From: Nocardia spumae
GTDB lineage: Bacteria; Actinomycetota; Actinomycetes; Mycobacteriales; Mycobacteriaceae
Assembly (NCBI RefSeq): GCF_020733635.1
Contig: NZ_JAJFZL010000001.1
Span: 1,302,001 to 1,366,000, forward strand
Direction: 5' to 3'
Length of the DNA: 64,000 nucleotides
Part shown: positions 36,945 to 46,459 of the stretch, one piece after another
Position numbering within the stretch: position 1 is the first letter of the stretch
How the letters are laid out: every line of letters begins with the position of its first letter
The notes under the pieces: model-generated
What the model was told of the DNA's origin: nothing
The model's database searches: none
The model's input: the letters and a program-made list of their open reading frames with translations, nothing else
Translations under genes and position numbers: made by a program

Positions 36945-37292
36945 TCAGCGCGCCAACTGCAGAGCCAGGGTGGCCGCCGCCGGAATCAGGTACAGGACCG
37001 GGAAGACGGTTGTCGAGTAGGAGTGGGCGCGGATGGTGGTCGCGGCCGCGCCGAGGAAGTACAGAATCAGTCCGATCGCGGCCGCGATACCGATCGGCGG
37101 TACGAAGAACCCGGCGATCAGTCCCAGTGCCCCAGCGGATTTGGCCAGTGCCAGCGGATTCCACCAGCTGCGCGGGACCCCGTAGGTCCGCAACGGCTCG
37201 ACGACGAAGTCGCTCTTGTTGAACAGCGAATAGCCCGAGAATCCGATCCACAGCGCGGCGAGGGCCCCGACGATGTAGTACGCGATGTTCAT
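36945..37292 (-). CDS. DoxX-family membrane protein
   Basis: 115 residues from ATG 37292, preceded by AAAGGA. Four hydrophobic helices with the family-typical pattern of a short first helix, WWNPLALAKSAGALGLIAG, and a C-terminal pair. DoxX-like proteins are small, four-helix membrane proteins sometimes linked to redox or sulfur stress. The following gene on the same strand is the Cys hydrolase, about 80 bases away, so the two may be co-transcribed. Confidence 0.8.
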   Translation of the reverse strand: MNIAYYIVGALAALWIGFSGYSLFNKSDFVVEPLRTYGVPRSWWNPLALAKSAGALGLIAGFFVPPIGIAAAIGLILYFLGAAATTIRAHSYSTTVFPVLYLIPAAATLALQLAR

Positions 37293-37384
37293 GGCAGTGG
37301 TCCTTTCGTGCACCCCGGTGTATGTGTTCGTCAGGGTGACGACGCCGGGCATCGAGGTGTGACATCCCCGGTGCCCGGCTCGGA

Positions 37385-37816
37385 TCAGCGCCGCTGCAGG
37401 GTGAGGCCCGCCATCGGATAGGGGGCGGCGATGGGGGTGTTCGGGATACTGATCGTCCCGATCCACGACCCCTGACGGGGATCGATATCCCGCAGGTCCA
37501 TGCCGATCGGTCCGCGGTCGAACGCGACCGTCGTCTCGTCCGGCCCCACCGGGCTCTGCCGTCCGGTCATCGACCAGGTGGGGCAGATCAGGGCCACGGT
37601 CACCCGGTCGACGAAGACCTGCAGATCGCAGTTCTCCAGCGGCGATCCGAGCACATTGGAAGGGTGTCGGACGATGTGGTAGGTCCCGCTCGGAATCACG
37701 CCGTCGCGAGGGAATTCCGGATCGTCGGCCAGGGCGGTGGCGGGCAGGGCGCAGACGGCGGCGGCGAGTGCGGCACCGGCTGCGGTACGGCGAATATTCA
37801 CTGATCGAGCTCCCAT
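37385..37816 (-). CDS. Small secreted protein
   Basis: 143 residues from ATG 37816 (MGARSVNIRR). A clear signal peptide ends at ATALA-DDP. The mature domain of about 115 residues contains a single Cys pair (CDLQVF and CPTWSM) and GTYHIVRHPSN, consistent with a compact beta-rich exported protein. No family recognised. GTG at residue 6 is an alternative start. Confidence 0.75.
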   Translation of the reverse strand: MGARSVNIRRTAAGAALAAAVCALPATALADDPEFPRDGVIPSGTYHIVRHPSNVLGSPLENCDLQVFVDRVTVALICPTWSMTGRQSPVGPDETTVAFDRGPIGMDLRDIDPRQGSWIGTISIPNTPIAAPYPMAGLTLQRR

Positions 37817-38423
37817 CGGTTGATCGTTCGAGTTCAGCCGTATGCCGAGAGTCTTCGGCAAACCGGGTCGATCTGCGGGGGAGTGGTCCCCGTGCGCGTG
37901 CACGAACGTACCGTGCGCTGCCGAGGTCGCGATGGAAATGCTATTCTCACACACGAGAATAAAACGCTCGCAACCGCAGAGGTTCATTGCCGACGTGGGA
38001 GTGGCGCCGCATACGGCCGAACGGGCCCGATTCGAGGTCTGCCGGGCCGGGAGGAAGGATCCGCGATCCACTCTCGGCCGAGCGGGCCGCTGCCGGCGAT
38101 CTTGTTGTCCGAGAAGGACTCCGGAATCCGGATCACGCCACAACTGTACGGCCGGGTCTTCCCGGCCGGGCGGATTCGGAGTGGCGAAGATGCGTGCGGC
38201 CGACGTCGGCCAGTTCTGCCCAATGTCCCCAGATGTTAAGAAATCTGTCCCGAAGGGGTAAGCAAAGTCCGGGCGTGGTGCCTACCGTTGAGTGCATCAC
38301 ACAGCGAGGTGGCCGGCCGTGAACGGTCCGCCGTCCGCACGATCGACCGAAATGCCGCGGGCTGTGCGTCGCCGGGAGTTCCCCGGCGATGATTCGCGGC
38401 CCTGTCGGAGGAGGAGATGTTCT
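37817..38423. other. Intergenic region with a palindrome, between divergent genes
   Basis: About 600 bases. Apart from the palindrome at 37942-37961 and the promoters it must hold, I see no supported gene; the open frames here have poor codon composition and no RBS. The GGAGGAG RBS for the downstream gene lies near 38407. Confidence 0.5.
37942..37961. promoter_or_regulatory. 20-base palindrome TATTCTC-N6-GAGAATA
   Basis: Perfect 7-base arms TATTCTC and GAGAATA around ACACAC, followed by AAAA. It lies in the divergent region between the secreted protein gene and the quinone oxidoreductase operon, a natural place for an operator, although it is 463 bases from the latter start. The binding protein is unknown. 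Confidence 0.5.
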
Positions 38424-39416
38424 GTGGCACAAGCCTTTCGCTTCTACGAGACCGGCGGGCCCGAGGTGCTCCGATGGGAGCAGGTCGAGGTCGGCGACCC
38501 GGGTCCGGGTGAAGTGCGGATTCGCCACCGGGCCGTGGGCCTGAACTTCGCCGACACGTATTTCCGGACCGGACTGTACCCGGCTGCGCTGCCCGCGGGT
38601 ATGGGGGTGGAGGCGGCGGGAGTCGTCGAGGCGGTCGGGCCCGCTGTCACCGACTTCGCCGCGGGTGATCGGGTGACCTACACCGGCAGTCCGCTCGGTG
38701 CCTACAGCACCGAGCGGGTGATGCCGGCCGAACATCTGATCCGCATTCCGGACGAGATCTCCTTCGAGACCGCTGCCGCGATGACCATGCGCGGGCTGAC
38801 CACGGCGTACTTGCTGCGTCGCATCCACCCGCTGCGCCCGGGCGATACGGTGCTGTTGCACGCCGCCGCCGGCGGGGTGGGGCTGATCTTCACCCAGTGG
38901 GCGAAACTGCTGGGTATCACCGTGATCGGCACCGTCTCCACCGAGCGGAAGGCCGAGATCGCCCGGGCGCACGGCTGCGACCACGTGATCGTCTACACCC
39001 GGGAGAACGTCGCCGATCGGGTTCGCGAGCTCACCGGCGGGACCGGAGTCCGGGTGGTCTACGACAGCATCGGCAAGACCACCTTCGAATCGTCACTCGA
39101 CTCGCTGGCGCGGCGCGGACTGCTCGTCTGTTTCGGCACGGCGTCGGGACCGGTGCCGCCGATCAATGCCATGCAGCTGGCGATCAAGGGCTCGGTCTTC
39201 GTCACCCGGCCGGCACTGGCCGACTACATCGCCGATCCGGATGAGCGGGCCGAACTCGCCGAAGAGTTGTTCTCGCACGTGGCCGCCGGCCGCATCCGGA
39301 TCGACGTCAATCAGCGCTACGAACTCGCGGACGCGATCACCGCGCATCGCGATCTGGAGCAGGGAACGAGCATCGGCTCATCGGTATTCACCGTGGATCG
39401 GGAAGGACTGTCATGA
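38424..39416 (+). CDS. NADPH:quinone oxidoreductase (zinc-independent MDR family)
   Basis: 330 residues from GTG 38424, with GGAGGAGGAG upstream; the frame is open to 38292 but earlier codons look non-coding. Opening QAFRFYETGGPEVL, nucleotide-binding HAAAGGVGLIFTQWAKLLG and no zinc-ligand Cys cluster place it with QOR/CrtII-type reductases. It probably reduces a quinone or an enone with NADPH. First gene of an operon; its stop overlaps the dioxygenase start (ATGA). Confidence 0.9.
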   Translation: MAQAFRFYETGGPEVLRWEQVEVGDPGPGEVRIRHRAVGLNFADTYFRTGLYPAALPAGMGVEAAGVVEAVGPAVTDFAAGDRVTYTGSPLGAYSTERVMPAEHLIRIPDEISFETAAAMTMRGLTTAYLLRRIHPLRPGDTVLLHAAAGGVGLIFTQWAKLLGITVIGTVSTERKAEIARAHGCDHVIVYTRENVADRVRELTGGTGVRVVYDSIGKTTFESSLDSLARRGLLVCFGTASGPVPPINAMQLAIKGSVFVTRPALADYIADPDERAELAEELFSHVAAGRIRIDVNQRYELADAITAHRDLEQGTSIGSSVFTVDREGLS

Positions 39417-40306
39417 CAAGCGTTGCCCCCATGGATATTTCGACACGATCCGGAATCTTCGGCGTGCGGCCGCTGACCTGCACCATCGGCGCGGAACTGT
39501 TCGATCTGGATCTCGCCGAGGTCGCCCGCGACGACACCCTGTTCGCCGCGCTGAAGGAACTACTGCTCGAGTACAAGGTGCTGTTCTTCCGGGATCAGAA
39601 CATCACCCGCGCCGAACATGTCGCGCTGGCACAGCGTTTCGGGCCGCTGGAGGACCACCCGGTGCTCGGCAGTGATCCCGACCATCCGGGGCTGGTGCGG
39701 ATCTACAAGGATCTCGACAGCGCGCCGGAGCATTACGAGAACGCCTTCCACTGCGATGCGACCTGGCGTGCGGCGCCGCCCATGGGATGTGTGCTGCGCT
39801 GTGTCGAGACTCCGGCCGTCGGCGGTGACACCATCTGGGTGAATATGGCTGAGGCGTACCGGCGGTTGCCCGAATCGGTGCGATCGCGGATCGCCGGACT
39901 GCGGGCCCGGCATTCCATCGAGGCGAGCTTCGGCGCGATGCGGCCCGCCGAGGAACGCCTGCGGCTGCACGAGCAGTTCCCGGACGCGGAACATCCGGTG
40001 GTGCGCACCCATCCCGAAACCGGTGAGAAGGTGCTGTTCGTCAACGCCTTCACCACGCATTTCGTCAACTACCACACTCCGGAGAATGTGCGGTTCGGGA
40101 TCGACTACGCGCCCGGCGCCTCCGAATTGCTCAACTACCTCGTCCGGCAGGCGAGCGTTCCCGAATATCAGGTGCGCTGGCGGTGGAGCGAGAACAGTTT
40201 CGCCATCTGGGACAACCGGTGCACCCAGCACTACGCGGTGCAGGACTATTTCCCCGACGTCCGCAAGATGGAGCGCGCCGGGATCATCGGCGACAAGCCT
40301 TTCTGA
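39413..40306 (+). CDS. TauD/TfdA-family Fe(II)/2-oxoglutarate dioxygenase
   Basis: 297 residues. Opening strand near RPLTCTIGAELFDLDL, iron ligands in FHCDATW (His and Asp near 113-115) and a distal His in RCTQHYAVQDY near 273, plus the 2-oxoglutarate-binding Arg region. The family hydroxylates sulfonates, aryloxyalkanoates, gamma-butyrobetaine and similar substrates. Coupled to the quinone oxidoreductase (ATGA) and 40 bases before the beta-keto acid cleavage enzyme, so it likely opens a catabolic route by hydroxylating a carboxylate. Substrate not determinable. Confidence 0.92.
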   Translation: MTSVAPMDISTRSGIFGVRPLTCTIGAELFDLDLAEVARDDTLFAALKELLLEYKVLFFRDQNITRAEHVALAQRFGPLEDHPVLGSDPDHPGLVRIYKDLDSAPEHYENAFHCDATWRAAPPMGCVLRCVETPAVGGDTIWVNMAEAYRRLPESVRSRIAGLRARHSIEASFGAMRPAEERLRLHEQFPDAEHPVVRTHPETGEKVLFVNAFTTHFVNYHTPENVRFGIDYAPGASELLNYLVRQASVPEYQVRWRWSENSFAIWDNRCTQHYAVQDYFPDVRKMERAGIIGDKPF

Positions 40307-40346
40307 AAGTCGTTCCGTAACAATTCATTCCGATCGGAGTACAGCC

Positions 40347-41399
40347 ATGTTCTTTCACGATGACGCCTTGTTTCCCGAGAACCAGGACAAGCTGGTGATC
40401 ACCAGCGCGCCGTACGGCCCGGAGTGGGAGCCCGACGATTTCCGCGACGATCTGCCGCTGACCATGGAGGAGCATATCCAGCAAGCGGTCGACTGCTACG
40501 AGGCCGGCGCCACCGTGCTGCACATTCACGTGCGTGAACTCGACGGTAAAGGTTCCAAGCGGCTGTCGAAGTTCAACGAGTTGCTCGCCGGGCTTCGCGA
40601 GGCCGTCCCGGAGATGATCCTGCAGGTCGGAGGGTCGATTTCGTTCGCGCCCGAGGGTGAGGGCGCCGATGCCAAGTGGCTTTCCGACGACACCCGCCAC
40701 ATGCTGGCCGAACTCGATCCCAAGCCGGATCAGGTGACGATCGCGATCAACACCAGCCAGATGAACATCATGGAGTTGATGACCGCCGACGATATCGCCG
40801 GCACCTCGATGGAGCGGCCGGAACTGGCCGATGCCTACCGGGAGATGACGGTGCCGGCCGGACCCACCTGGGTCGCCGAGCATCTGCGCCGCCTGCAGGC
40901 CGCCGGGATCCAGCCGCACTTCCAGCTGTCGAGCATCCCGCAACTCGAAACGGTCGAACGGCTGATCCGCCGCGGCGTGTACACCGGTCCGCTGAATCTG
41001 ACCTGGGTCGGTATCGGTGGCGGGTTCGATGGACCGAACCCCTACAACATCATGAATTTCATCCAGCGCGTACCGGATGGCGCGTGCCTGACCCTCGAGA
41101 CCCTGATGCGCTCGGTACTGCCGGTCAACGCGATGGCGATCGCCATGGGCCTGCACACCCGCTGCGGTAACGAGGACACGATCTGGGGTCGCAAGGGGCA
41201 GAAGATGACCTCGGTCCAGCAGATTCAGCAGCTGGTCCGGATCGCCGGAGAGCTGGGCCGCGAGGTCGCCACCGGTAAGGAGGCCCGCGACATCTACAAG
41301 ATCGGCACCACCTACGCCGATGCCGACGAAACGCTGGCCAAGGTCGGATTCGCACCGAATCGCACGCCCGGTCAGGTCGGATTCACCCACCACGCCTGA
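40347..41399 (+). CDS. Beta-keto acid cleavage enzyme (BKACE, DUF849)
   Basis: 350 residues from ATG 40347. It has the DUF849 zinc site HIHVRELDGK near residue 58, conserved LGGSISF-type strand (QVGGSISFAPEG), and SQMNIMELM and TWVGIGGGFDGP motifs. BKACE enzymes condense a beta-keto acid with acetyl-CoA to give acetoacetate and a new CoA ester (for example 3-keto-5-aminohexanoate or dehydrocarnitine). The CoA-transferase subunits a few genes downstream would use the acetoacetate, which strengthens the assignment. Exact substrate unknown. Confidence 0.9.
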   Translation: MFFHDDALFPENQDKLVITSAPYGPEWEPDDFRDDLPLTMEEHIQQAVDCYEAGATVLHIHVRELDGKGSKRLSKFNELLAGLREAVPEMILQVGGSISFAPEGEGADAKWLSDDTRHMLAELDPKPDQVTIAINTSQMNIMELMTADDIAGTSMERPELADAYREMTVPAGPTWVAEHLRRLQAAGIQPHFQLSSIPQLETVERLIRRGVYTGPLNLTWVGIGGGFDGPNPYNIMNFIQRVPDGACLTLETLMRSVLPVNAMAIAMGLHTRCGNEDTIWGRKGQKMTSVQQIQQLVRIAGELGREVATGKEARDIYKIGTTYADADETLAKVGFAPNRTPGQVGFTHHA

Positions 41400-41433
41400 G
41401 CGCGGCCGCGGGGCCGGCCCGGGCGCACGTACT

Positions 41434-41465
41434 CCGGCGGGCGGTACACCGTCGCCGCCCGCCGG
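41434..41465. terminator. Hairpin between BKACE and the small hydrolase
   Basis: Perfect 11-base arms CCGGCGGGCGG (41434-41444) and CCGCCCGCCGG (41455-41465) with a 10-base loop, followed by TTTCG. It may terminate or attenuate within the operon, so the hydrolase-to-synthetase segment might have its own promoter. Confidence 0.6.
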
Positions 41466-41540
41466 TTTCGCCGTGCCCAGCCGAGTCCGGGCGCCGTCGC
41501 GGTGGCGAGTTCGCCACCTCACAGAAGGAGTTGTCGCACC

Positions 41541-42140
41541 GTGCAATCCGCTATCGACCCGACCGTGGTGATCGTGCCCGGTCTGCGCGATCACGTACCC
41601 GAGCACTGGCAGACCAGGCTCGCCGCAGAACTGGATCGGGTGCACATCGTGCCGCCGCTCGAACACGACAAGCTGAGCCTGACGGCCCGGGTGGACGCGC
41701 TCGACCGCGTGCTGTCCGAGGCGGCGGGCCCGGTCGTCCTGGTCGCCCACAGCGCGGGGGTGATGATCGCCGTGCACTGGGCGCAGCGGCCGACCCGGGA
41801 CATCCACGGTGCGCTGCTGGCCACACCCGCCGATGTCGAAACCCCTTTCCCGTCCGGATATCCCACCGCCGAGGAGCTGGATCGCCACGGCTGGAATCCG
41901 ATTCCGCGCCGCCGGCTGCCCTTCCCGAGCATCGTGGCCGCGAGCACCACCGATCCGCTGGCGTCCTGGCGACGGGTGGCCGGTATGGCCGAGGCCTGGG
42001 GGAGCCGGCTGGTCGACCTGGGTGATGTCGGACATCTCAATCCCGCCTCCGGATTCGGCCGGTGGGATCGGGCGCGCGAATTGCTCTCCGAGACCGTCGA
42101 TCTGGGCCGTCCGTCCGGTTTCCGGGAGGGCGCCCGATGA
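41541..42140 (+). CDS. RBBP9/YdeN-like alpha/beta hydrolase
   Basis: 199 residues from GTG 41541 with AAGGAG upstream. PGLRDHVPEHWQTRL at the start, a nucleophile elbow in AHSAGV, and DVGHLNPASGFGRW carrying the catalytic His are the family signatures. These are small serine hydrolases of mostly unknown substrate. Its stop overlaps the CoA-transferase A start (ATGA), so it is part of the same catabolic unit and may hydrolyse an ester or thioester there. Confidence 0.88.
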   Translation: MQSAIDPTVVIVPGLRDHVPEHWQTRLAAELDRVHIVPPLEHDKLSLTARVDALDRVLSEAAGPVVLVAHSAGVMIAVHWAQRPTRDIHGALLATPADVETPFPSGYPTAEELDRHGWNPIPRRRLPFPSIVAASTTDPLASWRRVAGMAEAWGSRLVDLGDVGHLNPASGFGRWDRARELLSETVDLGRPSGFREGAR

Positions 42141-42907
42141 CCGAGGTGATGACGTCCGCCGCGGCCGCGGTCGCCGATCTGGAATCCGGATCGTCGGTGG
42201 CCGTCGGAGGATTCGGACTGTGCGGCATCCCGGCCACCTTGATCGAGGCGGTCGCCGCGGCCGGTCCGGACGAGCTCGAGATCGTGTCCAACAACTGCGG
42301 CACCACCGCGCACGGACTGGGAATCCTGTTGGCCGACAAACGGATCCGCCGAGTGACCGCCTCCTACGTCGGGGAGAACACGGAGTTCGCGCGACAGTAC
42401 CTGTCGGGCGAACTCGAGGTCGAGCTCACTCCGCAGGGGACACTGGCCGAACGGCTGCGCGCCGGGGGAGCGGGCATCGCCGCCTTCTACACGCCCGCCG
42501 GGGTAGGAACGCTGATCGCCGAGGGTGGTATGCCCTGGCGCTACGGACCGAACGGGACCGTGGCCGTCGCCTCGCCACCGAAACCGGTGGCGACCTTCAG
42601 CGGACCGGCGGGCCCGAAACGGTATGTGCTCGAGGAGGCGATCACCACCGACTACGCGCTGGTCCACGCCCTGATCGGTGATACCGCCGGAAATCTGATC
42701 TTCAACAAGTCGGCGCGCAATTTCAATCCGCTGGTCGCCGCCGCCGGACGCGTCTGCATCGCCGAGGTCGAAACGATCGTGCCCGCAGGCGATCTGGATC
42801 CCGATGCGGTGCACCTTCCCGGCATATTCGTCGATCGCATCGTGGTCACCGGCCCCGCGCGGGGCCTGATCGAGAAGCGGACCGTGCGAGCGGAGGAATC
42901 GAAATGA
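42137..42907 (+). CDS. 3-oxoacid CoA-transferase subunit A
   Basis: 256 residues from ATG 42137. The opening [19 protein letters not shown] and SNNCG motif match the glycine-rich CoA-binding loops of ScoA/AtoD-type A subunits. With subunit B (42904) it forms a CoA-transferase that moves CoA from succinyl-CoA or another donor to a 3-oxoacid such as acetoacetate. Start and stop overlap both neighbours (ATGA), indicating tight co-translation. Fits the acetoacetate released by the BKACE upstream. Confidence 0.93.
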   Translation: MTEVMTSAAAAVADLESGSSVAVGGFGLCGIPATLIEAVAAAGPDELEIVSNNCGTTAHGLGILLADKRIRRVTASYVGENTEFARQYLSGELEVELTPQGTLAERLRAGGAGIAAFYTPAGVGTLIAEGGMPWRYGPNGTVAVASPPKPVATFSGPAGPKRYVLEEAITTDYALVHALIGDTAGNLIFNKSARNFNPLVAAAGRVCIAEVETIVPAGDLDPDAVHLPGIFVDRIVVTGPARGLIEKRTVRAEESK

Positions 42908-43569
42908 CCGATGTCACGACGCGTGCCGGCTGGGATCGGCCCGCGATGGCGGCGCGGGCGGCACGGGAACTGCGCTCGGGTGAGTACGTCAATCTCGGAA
43001 TCGGCCTGCCCACGTTGATCCCCGACCACCTGCCCGCCGATATCCACGTCACCCTGCATTCGGAGAACGGCATCCTCGGCACCGGCCCCTATCCGGCCGA
43101 CCCCGAGGTCGACGCCGATCTGATCAACGCCGGCAAGGAGACCGTGACCGTCCGTCCGGGCGCGACCTATTTCGACTCCGCGACCAGCTTCGGGATGATC
43201 CGTGGCGGCCATATCGATACCGCGGTCCTCGGCGGCATGCAGGTCTCGGCGACCGGTGACCTGGCGAACTGGATGGTGCCCGGGCATATGGTCAAGGGGA
43301 TGGGCGGGGCCATGGACCTCGTTCACGGCGCGCGCCGGGTGATCGTGCTGATGGAGCACACCGACCGGTCCGGGGCACCGAAGATTCTGCGCCACTGCAC
43401 ATTACCGCTCACCGGTGCGGGAGTGGTGCAGCGAATCATCACCGACCTGTGTGTCCTCGACGTCACCGCGGACGGCTTGGCGCTGCGTGAATGCGCACCG
43501 GGCGTCACCGAGGCCGACGTGCTGGCGGCGACCGGCGCACCCGTGCTCACCGACACCCGAGGACGATGA
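42904..43569 (+). CDS. 3-oxoacid CoA-transferase subunit B
   Basis: 221 residues. Contains [17 protein letters not shown] and the catalytic Glu in [12 protein letters not shown], and [19 protein letters not shown], all typical of ScoB/AtoA-type B subunits. The Glu forms the glutamyl-CoA intermediate. It overlaps both the A subunit and the acyl-CoA synthetase (ATGA). Function as for subunit A. Confidence 0.93.
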   Translation: MTDVTTRAGWDRPAMAARAARELRSGEYVNLGIGLPTLIPDHLPADIHVTLHSENGILGTGPYPADPEVDADLINAGKETVTVRPGATYFDSATSFGMIRGGHIDTAVLGGMQVSATGDLANWMVPGHMVKGMGGAMDLVHGARRVIVLMEHTDRSGAPKILRHCTLPLTGAGVVQRIITDLCVLDVTADGLALRECAPGVTEADVLAATGAPVLTDTRGR

Positions 43570-45166
43570 CCGTGCTCAATCTCGCGATGCTGCTGGAGGA
43601 TTCCGCGCGCCGGCACCCGGATGCCGACGCCGTACGCATGGGGACGGATCGGACCACCTATGCCGAGCTGAACGCCCGCGCCGATCGCGTAGCGAATCTC
43701 CTGGTCGCCTGGGGGGTGGAGCCGGGCGAGGCGGTGGCGCTGACCTGTCCGAACCTGTCCGACTTCCCCGCTGTCTACTACGGAATCCTGAAGGCGGGCG
43801 CGGTCGTCGTCCCGCTCAACATTCTGCTCAAGCCCGCCGAGATCGCCTACCACCTCGGCGATTCCGGCGCCCGGATCTACCTCTGCTTCGAAGGCACCCC
43901 CGAATTGCCCACGGGCGCCTACGGAACGGAAGCCTTCGACCGGACGCCGGGGTGCCGGGAAATGTTCGTGATCACCGCGGATCCGGCCGCGCCGTCACCG
44001 TATCCAGGCGTGGAGACACTGGATCGGGCGCTGGCGTCCCAGCCGTCCACCTTCGAGACGGTGCCCCGGCAGCCGGATGACACCGCGGTGGTTCTCTACA
44101 CCAGCGGGACGACGGGAAAGCCCAAGGGTGCCGAGCTCACGCACGCGAATATGGTGTTGAACGCGCTCACCGCCAACCGGCTGTTCGACAGCGGATCGGG
44201 GCGGCCCGACACTCATCTGGTGGCCCTGCCGCTGTTCCATTCGTTCGGACAGACCATCAATATGAACGCGGGCCTGTCCACCGGCGCGACGCTGGTGATG
44301 CTGCCGCGGTTCGACGCCGCGACCGCGCTCGAGCTGATGGCGGAGGAACGGATCACGTTCTTCGCCGGCGTACCCACCATGTATTGGGGTCTGCTGCACG
44401 CGATCGGCGACGGTGTCGACACCGATGTCATGGCGGCCACCCTGCGTCGTGCCGTATCCGGCGGCGCGGCGCTGCCGGTGGAGATCCTCTCGCGTTTCGA
44501 ACGGCGCTTCGGTGTGCGGATTCTCGAGGGGTACGGCATGTCGGAGACGTCGCCACTGGCGATTTTCGCTGATCCGCACCGGGATTCGCGGCCCGGATCC
44601 ATCGGCGTGCCGGTCTGGGGGATCGAGGCGCGGCTCATCGATGGGCAGTGGAATACGGTCGCCGGTTCGGGTGTCGTCGGCGAGCTCGCGATTCGCGGCC
44701 ACAACGTGATGAAGGGGTATCTGAACCGGCCGGAGGCGAATCGGGAGACCCTCCGGGACGGATGGTTACGCACCGGGGATCTCGCCGAGCGCGATGCCGA
44801 CGGTTTCTACTACATCGTCGACCGGGCCAAGGACATGATCGTGCGCGGCGGATTCAACGTCTATCCGCGTGAGATCGAGGAAACCCTGCTGACCTTCCCC
44901 GGCGTCTCGCTCTGCGCCGTGATCGGCGTTCCCGATGAGCATTACGGGAGGAGATCATGGCATTCGTCGTCCCCGAACCGAATTCGTCTCCCGATCCCGG
45001 TGAGATGATCGCCTGGTGCCGAGAACGGCTGGCCGCCTACAAGTATCCGCGACGCGTCGAACTCGCCGAGACCTTGCCCATGACCGCGAGCGGCAAGATC
45101 CTCAAACGCGAATTGCGGGCCGGCGATACATCCGGCCGGAGCGCAACGTCCACGGCACCCCGCTGA
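43566..45166 (+). pseudogene. Fatty acyl-CoA synthetase (AMP-forming) split by a one-base frameshift
   Basis: From ATG 43566 the protein is a good class I adenylate-forming enzyme (YTSGTTGKPKGAE, YGMSETSPLAIF, GWLRTGDLA, VRGGFNVYPREIE) up to PDEHYG near 44947, then runs into a nonsense tail ending at 45008. The missing C-terminal lobe continues in another frame as MAFVVPEPNSSPDPGEM (from 44957) through the catalytic Lys motif TASGKILKREL to a stop at 45164-45166. One deleted base in the GGGAGGAG stretch around 44945-44952 explains the shift; PDExxGEE would be restored. Either a true pseudogene or an assembly error. Confidence 0.88.
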
Positions 45167-45206
45167 ACCCGGCGCCGGATCGCCCGCTCTCGCTACTGCA
45201 CCGGAC

Positions 45207-46241
45207 CTACCGTTCAGTTGAATTGATCTGTCCACCACTATCTTTCGACGCAGCCCGACGCCATTGGCTCGGGCTGCAGTCGTGATGCCCGCGAAACCAG
45301 CGGGTGAAGCTGGCCGGGCTGGAGAAGCCGAGCATCTCCGCGATCTCGGTGAGTGAACGCGCCTGATTGCCCACCACCCGGCGCGCGAGATCGATGCGGG
45401 TGGAGTCGAGGATCTCCGAATAGGTGTATCCCTCGTCCGCCAGGCGGCGGTGCACCGTGCGGCGATCCACGCCCAGGCTGCGGGCCACCTGATCGGCCGA
45501 GCACCGCCCGGTCGGCAGCAGCAGTTCGACGAGTTCCTGCACCCGATCGCGCACCGCCGTGTCGTGTCCGGTGTCCACGGAATCGAGGAACTGCTGGGTA
45601 TAGGGCCGCAGCAGCGGATCCGACATCGGATTCGAGGTGTCGAGATCTGTTGTGTAGAGCGTCATTCCGGTGAACTCGTGATCGAACGTCAGATGGGGTC
45701 CGAACAACCGCAGATGGGTCGTGCGGTCCCGGGGCGCGCAATGGGTGAAGGTGGTTTCGACCGGGTGCCATTGCGCGCCGAGGAATCCGCGCAGAATCCC
45801 CTGCATCGCACCCATCGCCAGCTCGGTGGCCTGCCGGGTACTGCGGCGTTCGCCGAGATCCAGGCGCAGCCGGACATGGCCGATGCCGTTGCGCTCGCTG
45901 AGCCGGATGTGCAGGGATTCGTTGTAGGTGTGCTGATGGCGAACCATCAGCTCGAGCGCGCTGCGGACATCGGGCTCCTCGCGGATGACCAGGCTCAACG
46001 GTCCCAGGTTGGACAGGCGCCGTCGTTCGGCCAGCAGCAGTCCGAAATCCTCCCGCCCCGATTCGGCGGCGGAACGCTCCAGGAGTTCGGTGACGGCGGA
46101 GGCGGGAACCCACCGATCCTGCAGGCTCAGACTGGTGGGATCGAGTCCGGCCTCGCGTACCAGGCGAGCCGGATCCAGCCCGAGAGACTGCCCGAGATCG
46201 ACGTAGTCGTTCAATGCCGCGTACCGCGCCAAGGGCTTCAT
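45207..46241 (-). CDS. AraC-family regulator (OruR-like)
   Basis: 344 residues from ATG 46241 (MKPLARYAALNDYV) with AGGGGT upstream; a longer frame reaches 46331. Sensor domain of the Arabinose_bd type, then the two helix-turn-helix motifs VARSLGVDRRTVHRRL and IAEMLGFSSPASFTRWFRG, with CSPSQWRR at the end. It lies convergent to the CoA-synthetase and divergent from the MFS gene; it is the natural candidate to regulate the catabolic operon and the transporter, but its ligand is unknown. Confidence 0.9.
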   Translation of the reverse strand: MKPLARYAALNDYVDLGQSLGLDPARLVREAGLDPTSLSLQDRWVPASAVTELLERSAAESGREDFGLLLAERRRLSNLGPLSLVIREEPDVRSALELMVRHQHTYNESLHIRLSERNGIGHVRLRLDLGERRSTRQATELAMGAMQGILRGFLGAQWHPVETTFTHCAPRDRTTHLRLFGPHLTFDHEFTGMTLYTTDLDTSNPMSDPLLRPYTQQFLDSVDTGHDTAVRDRVQELVELLLPTGRCSADQVARSLGVDRRTVHRRLADEGYTYSEILDSTRIDLARRVVGNQARSLTEIAEMLGFSSPASFTRWFRGHHDCSPSQWRRAASKDSGGQINSTER

Positions 46242-46459
46242 CAGCACCCCTCGATGTCCCAGATTGTTCGGATCTGTGTCCCTCAGAGTAAAGCATGAGA
46301 GATATTTCGGCCTTACTGTTGTCTCCATCACATCGAGGTAGGGGTTCGATCCGCCACCTCACCACAGGTCCGCGAGCGGCCCGGCGCATTCGCCGGCGCT
46401 CGTACCTTTCACAGCTCCGGCGAGCGGGTGCGCCGCCCGCCGGGTTCGTAGGAGCACCC
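46242..46459. promoter_or_regulatory. Divergent region between AraC-type regulator and MFS gene
   Basis: 218 bases between two divergent starts. It must contain both promoters and is the most probable binding site of the AraC-type protein. I see no clear palindrome. Confidence 0.4.

Noticed and set aside
37842..38261. 139-residue frame in the divergent region near 38 kb
   Set aside because: Low-complexity, Arg/Cys-rich, no RBS and overlapping the palindrome; treated as non-coding.
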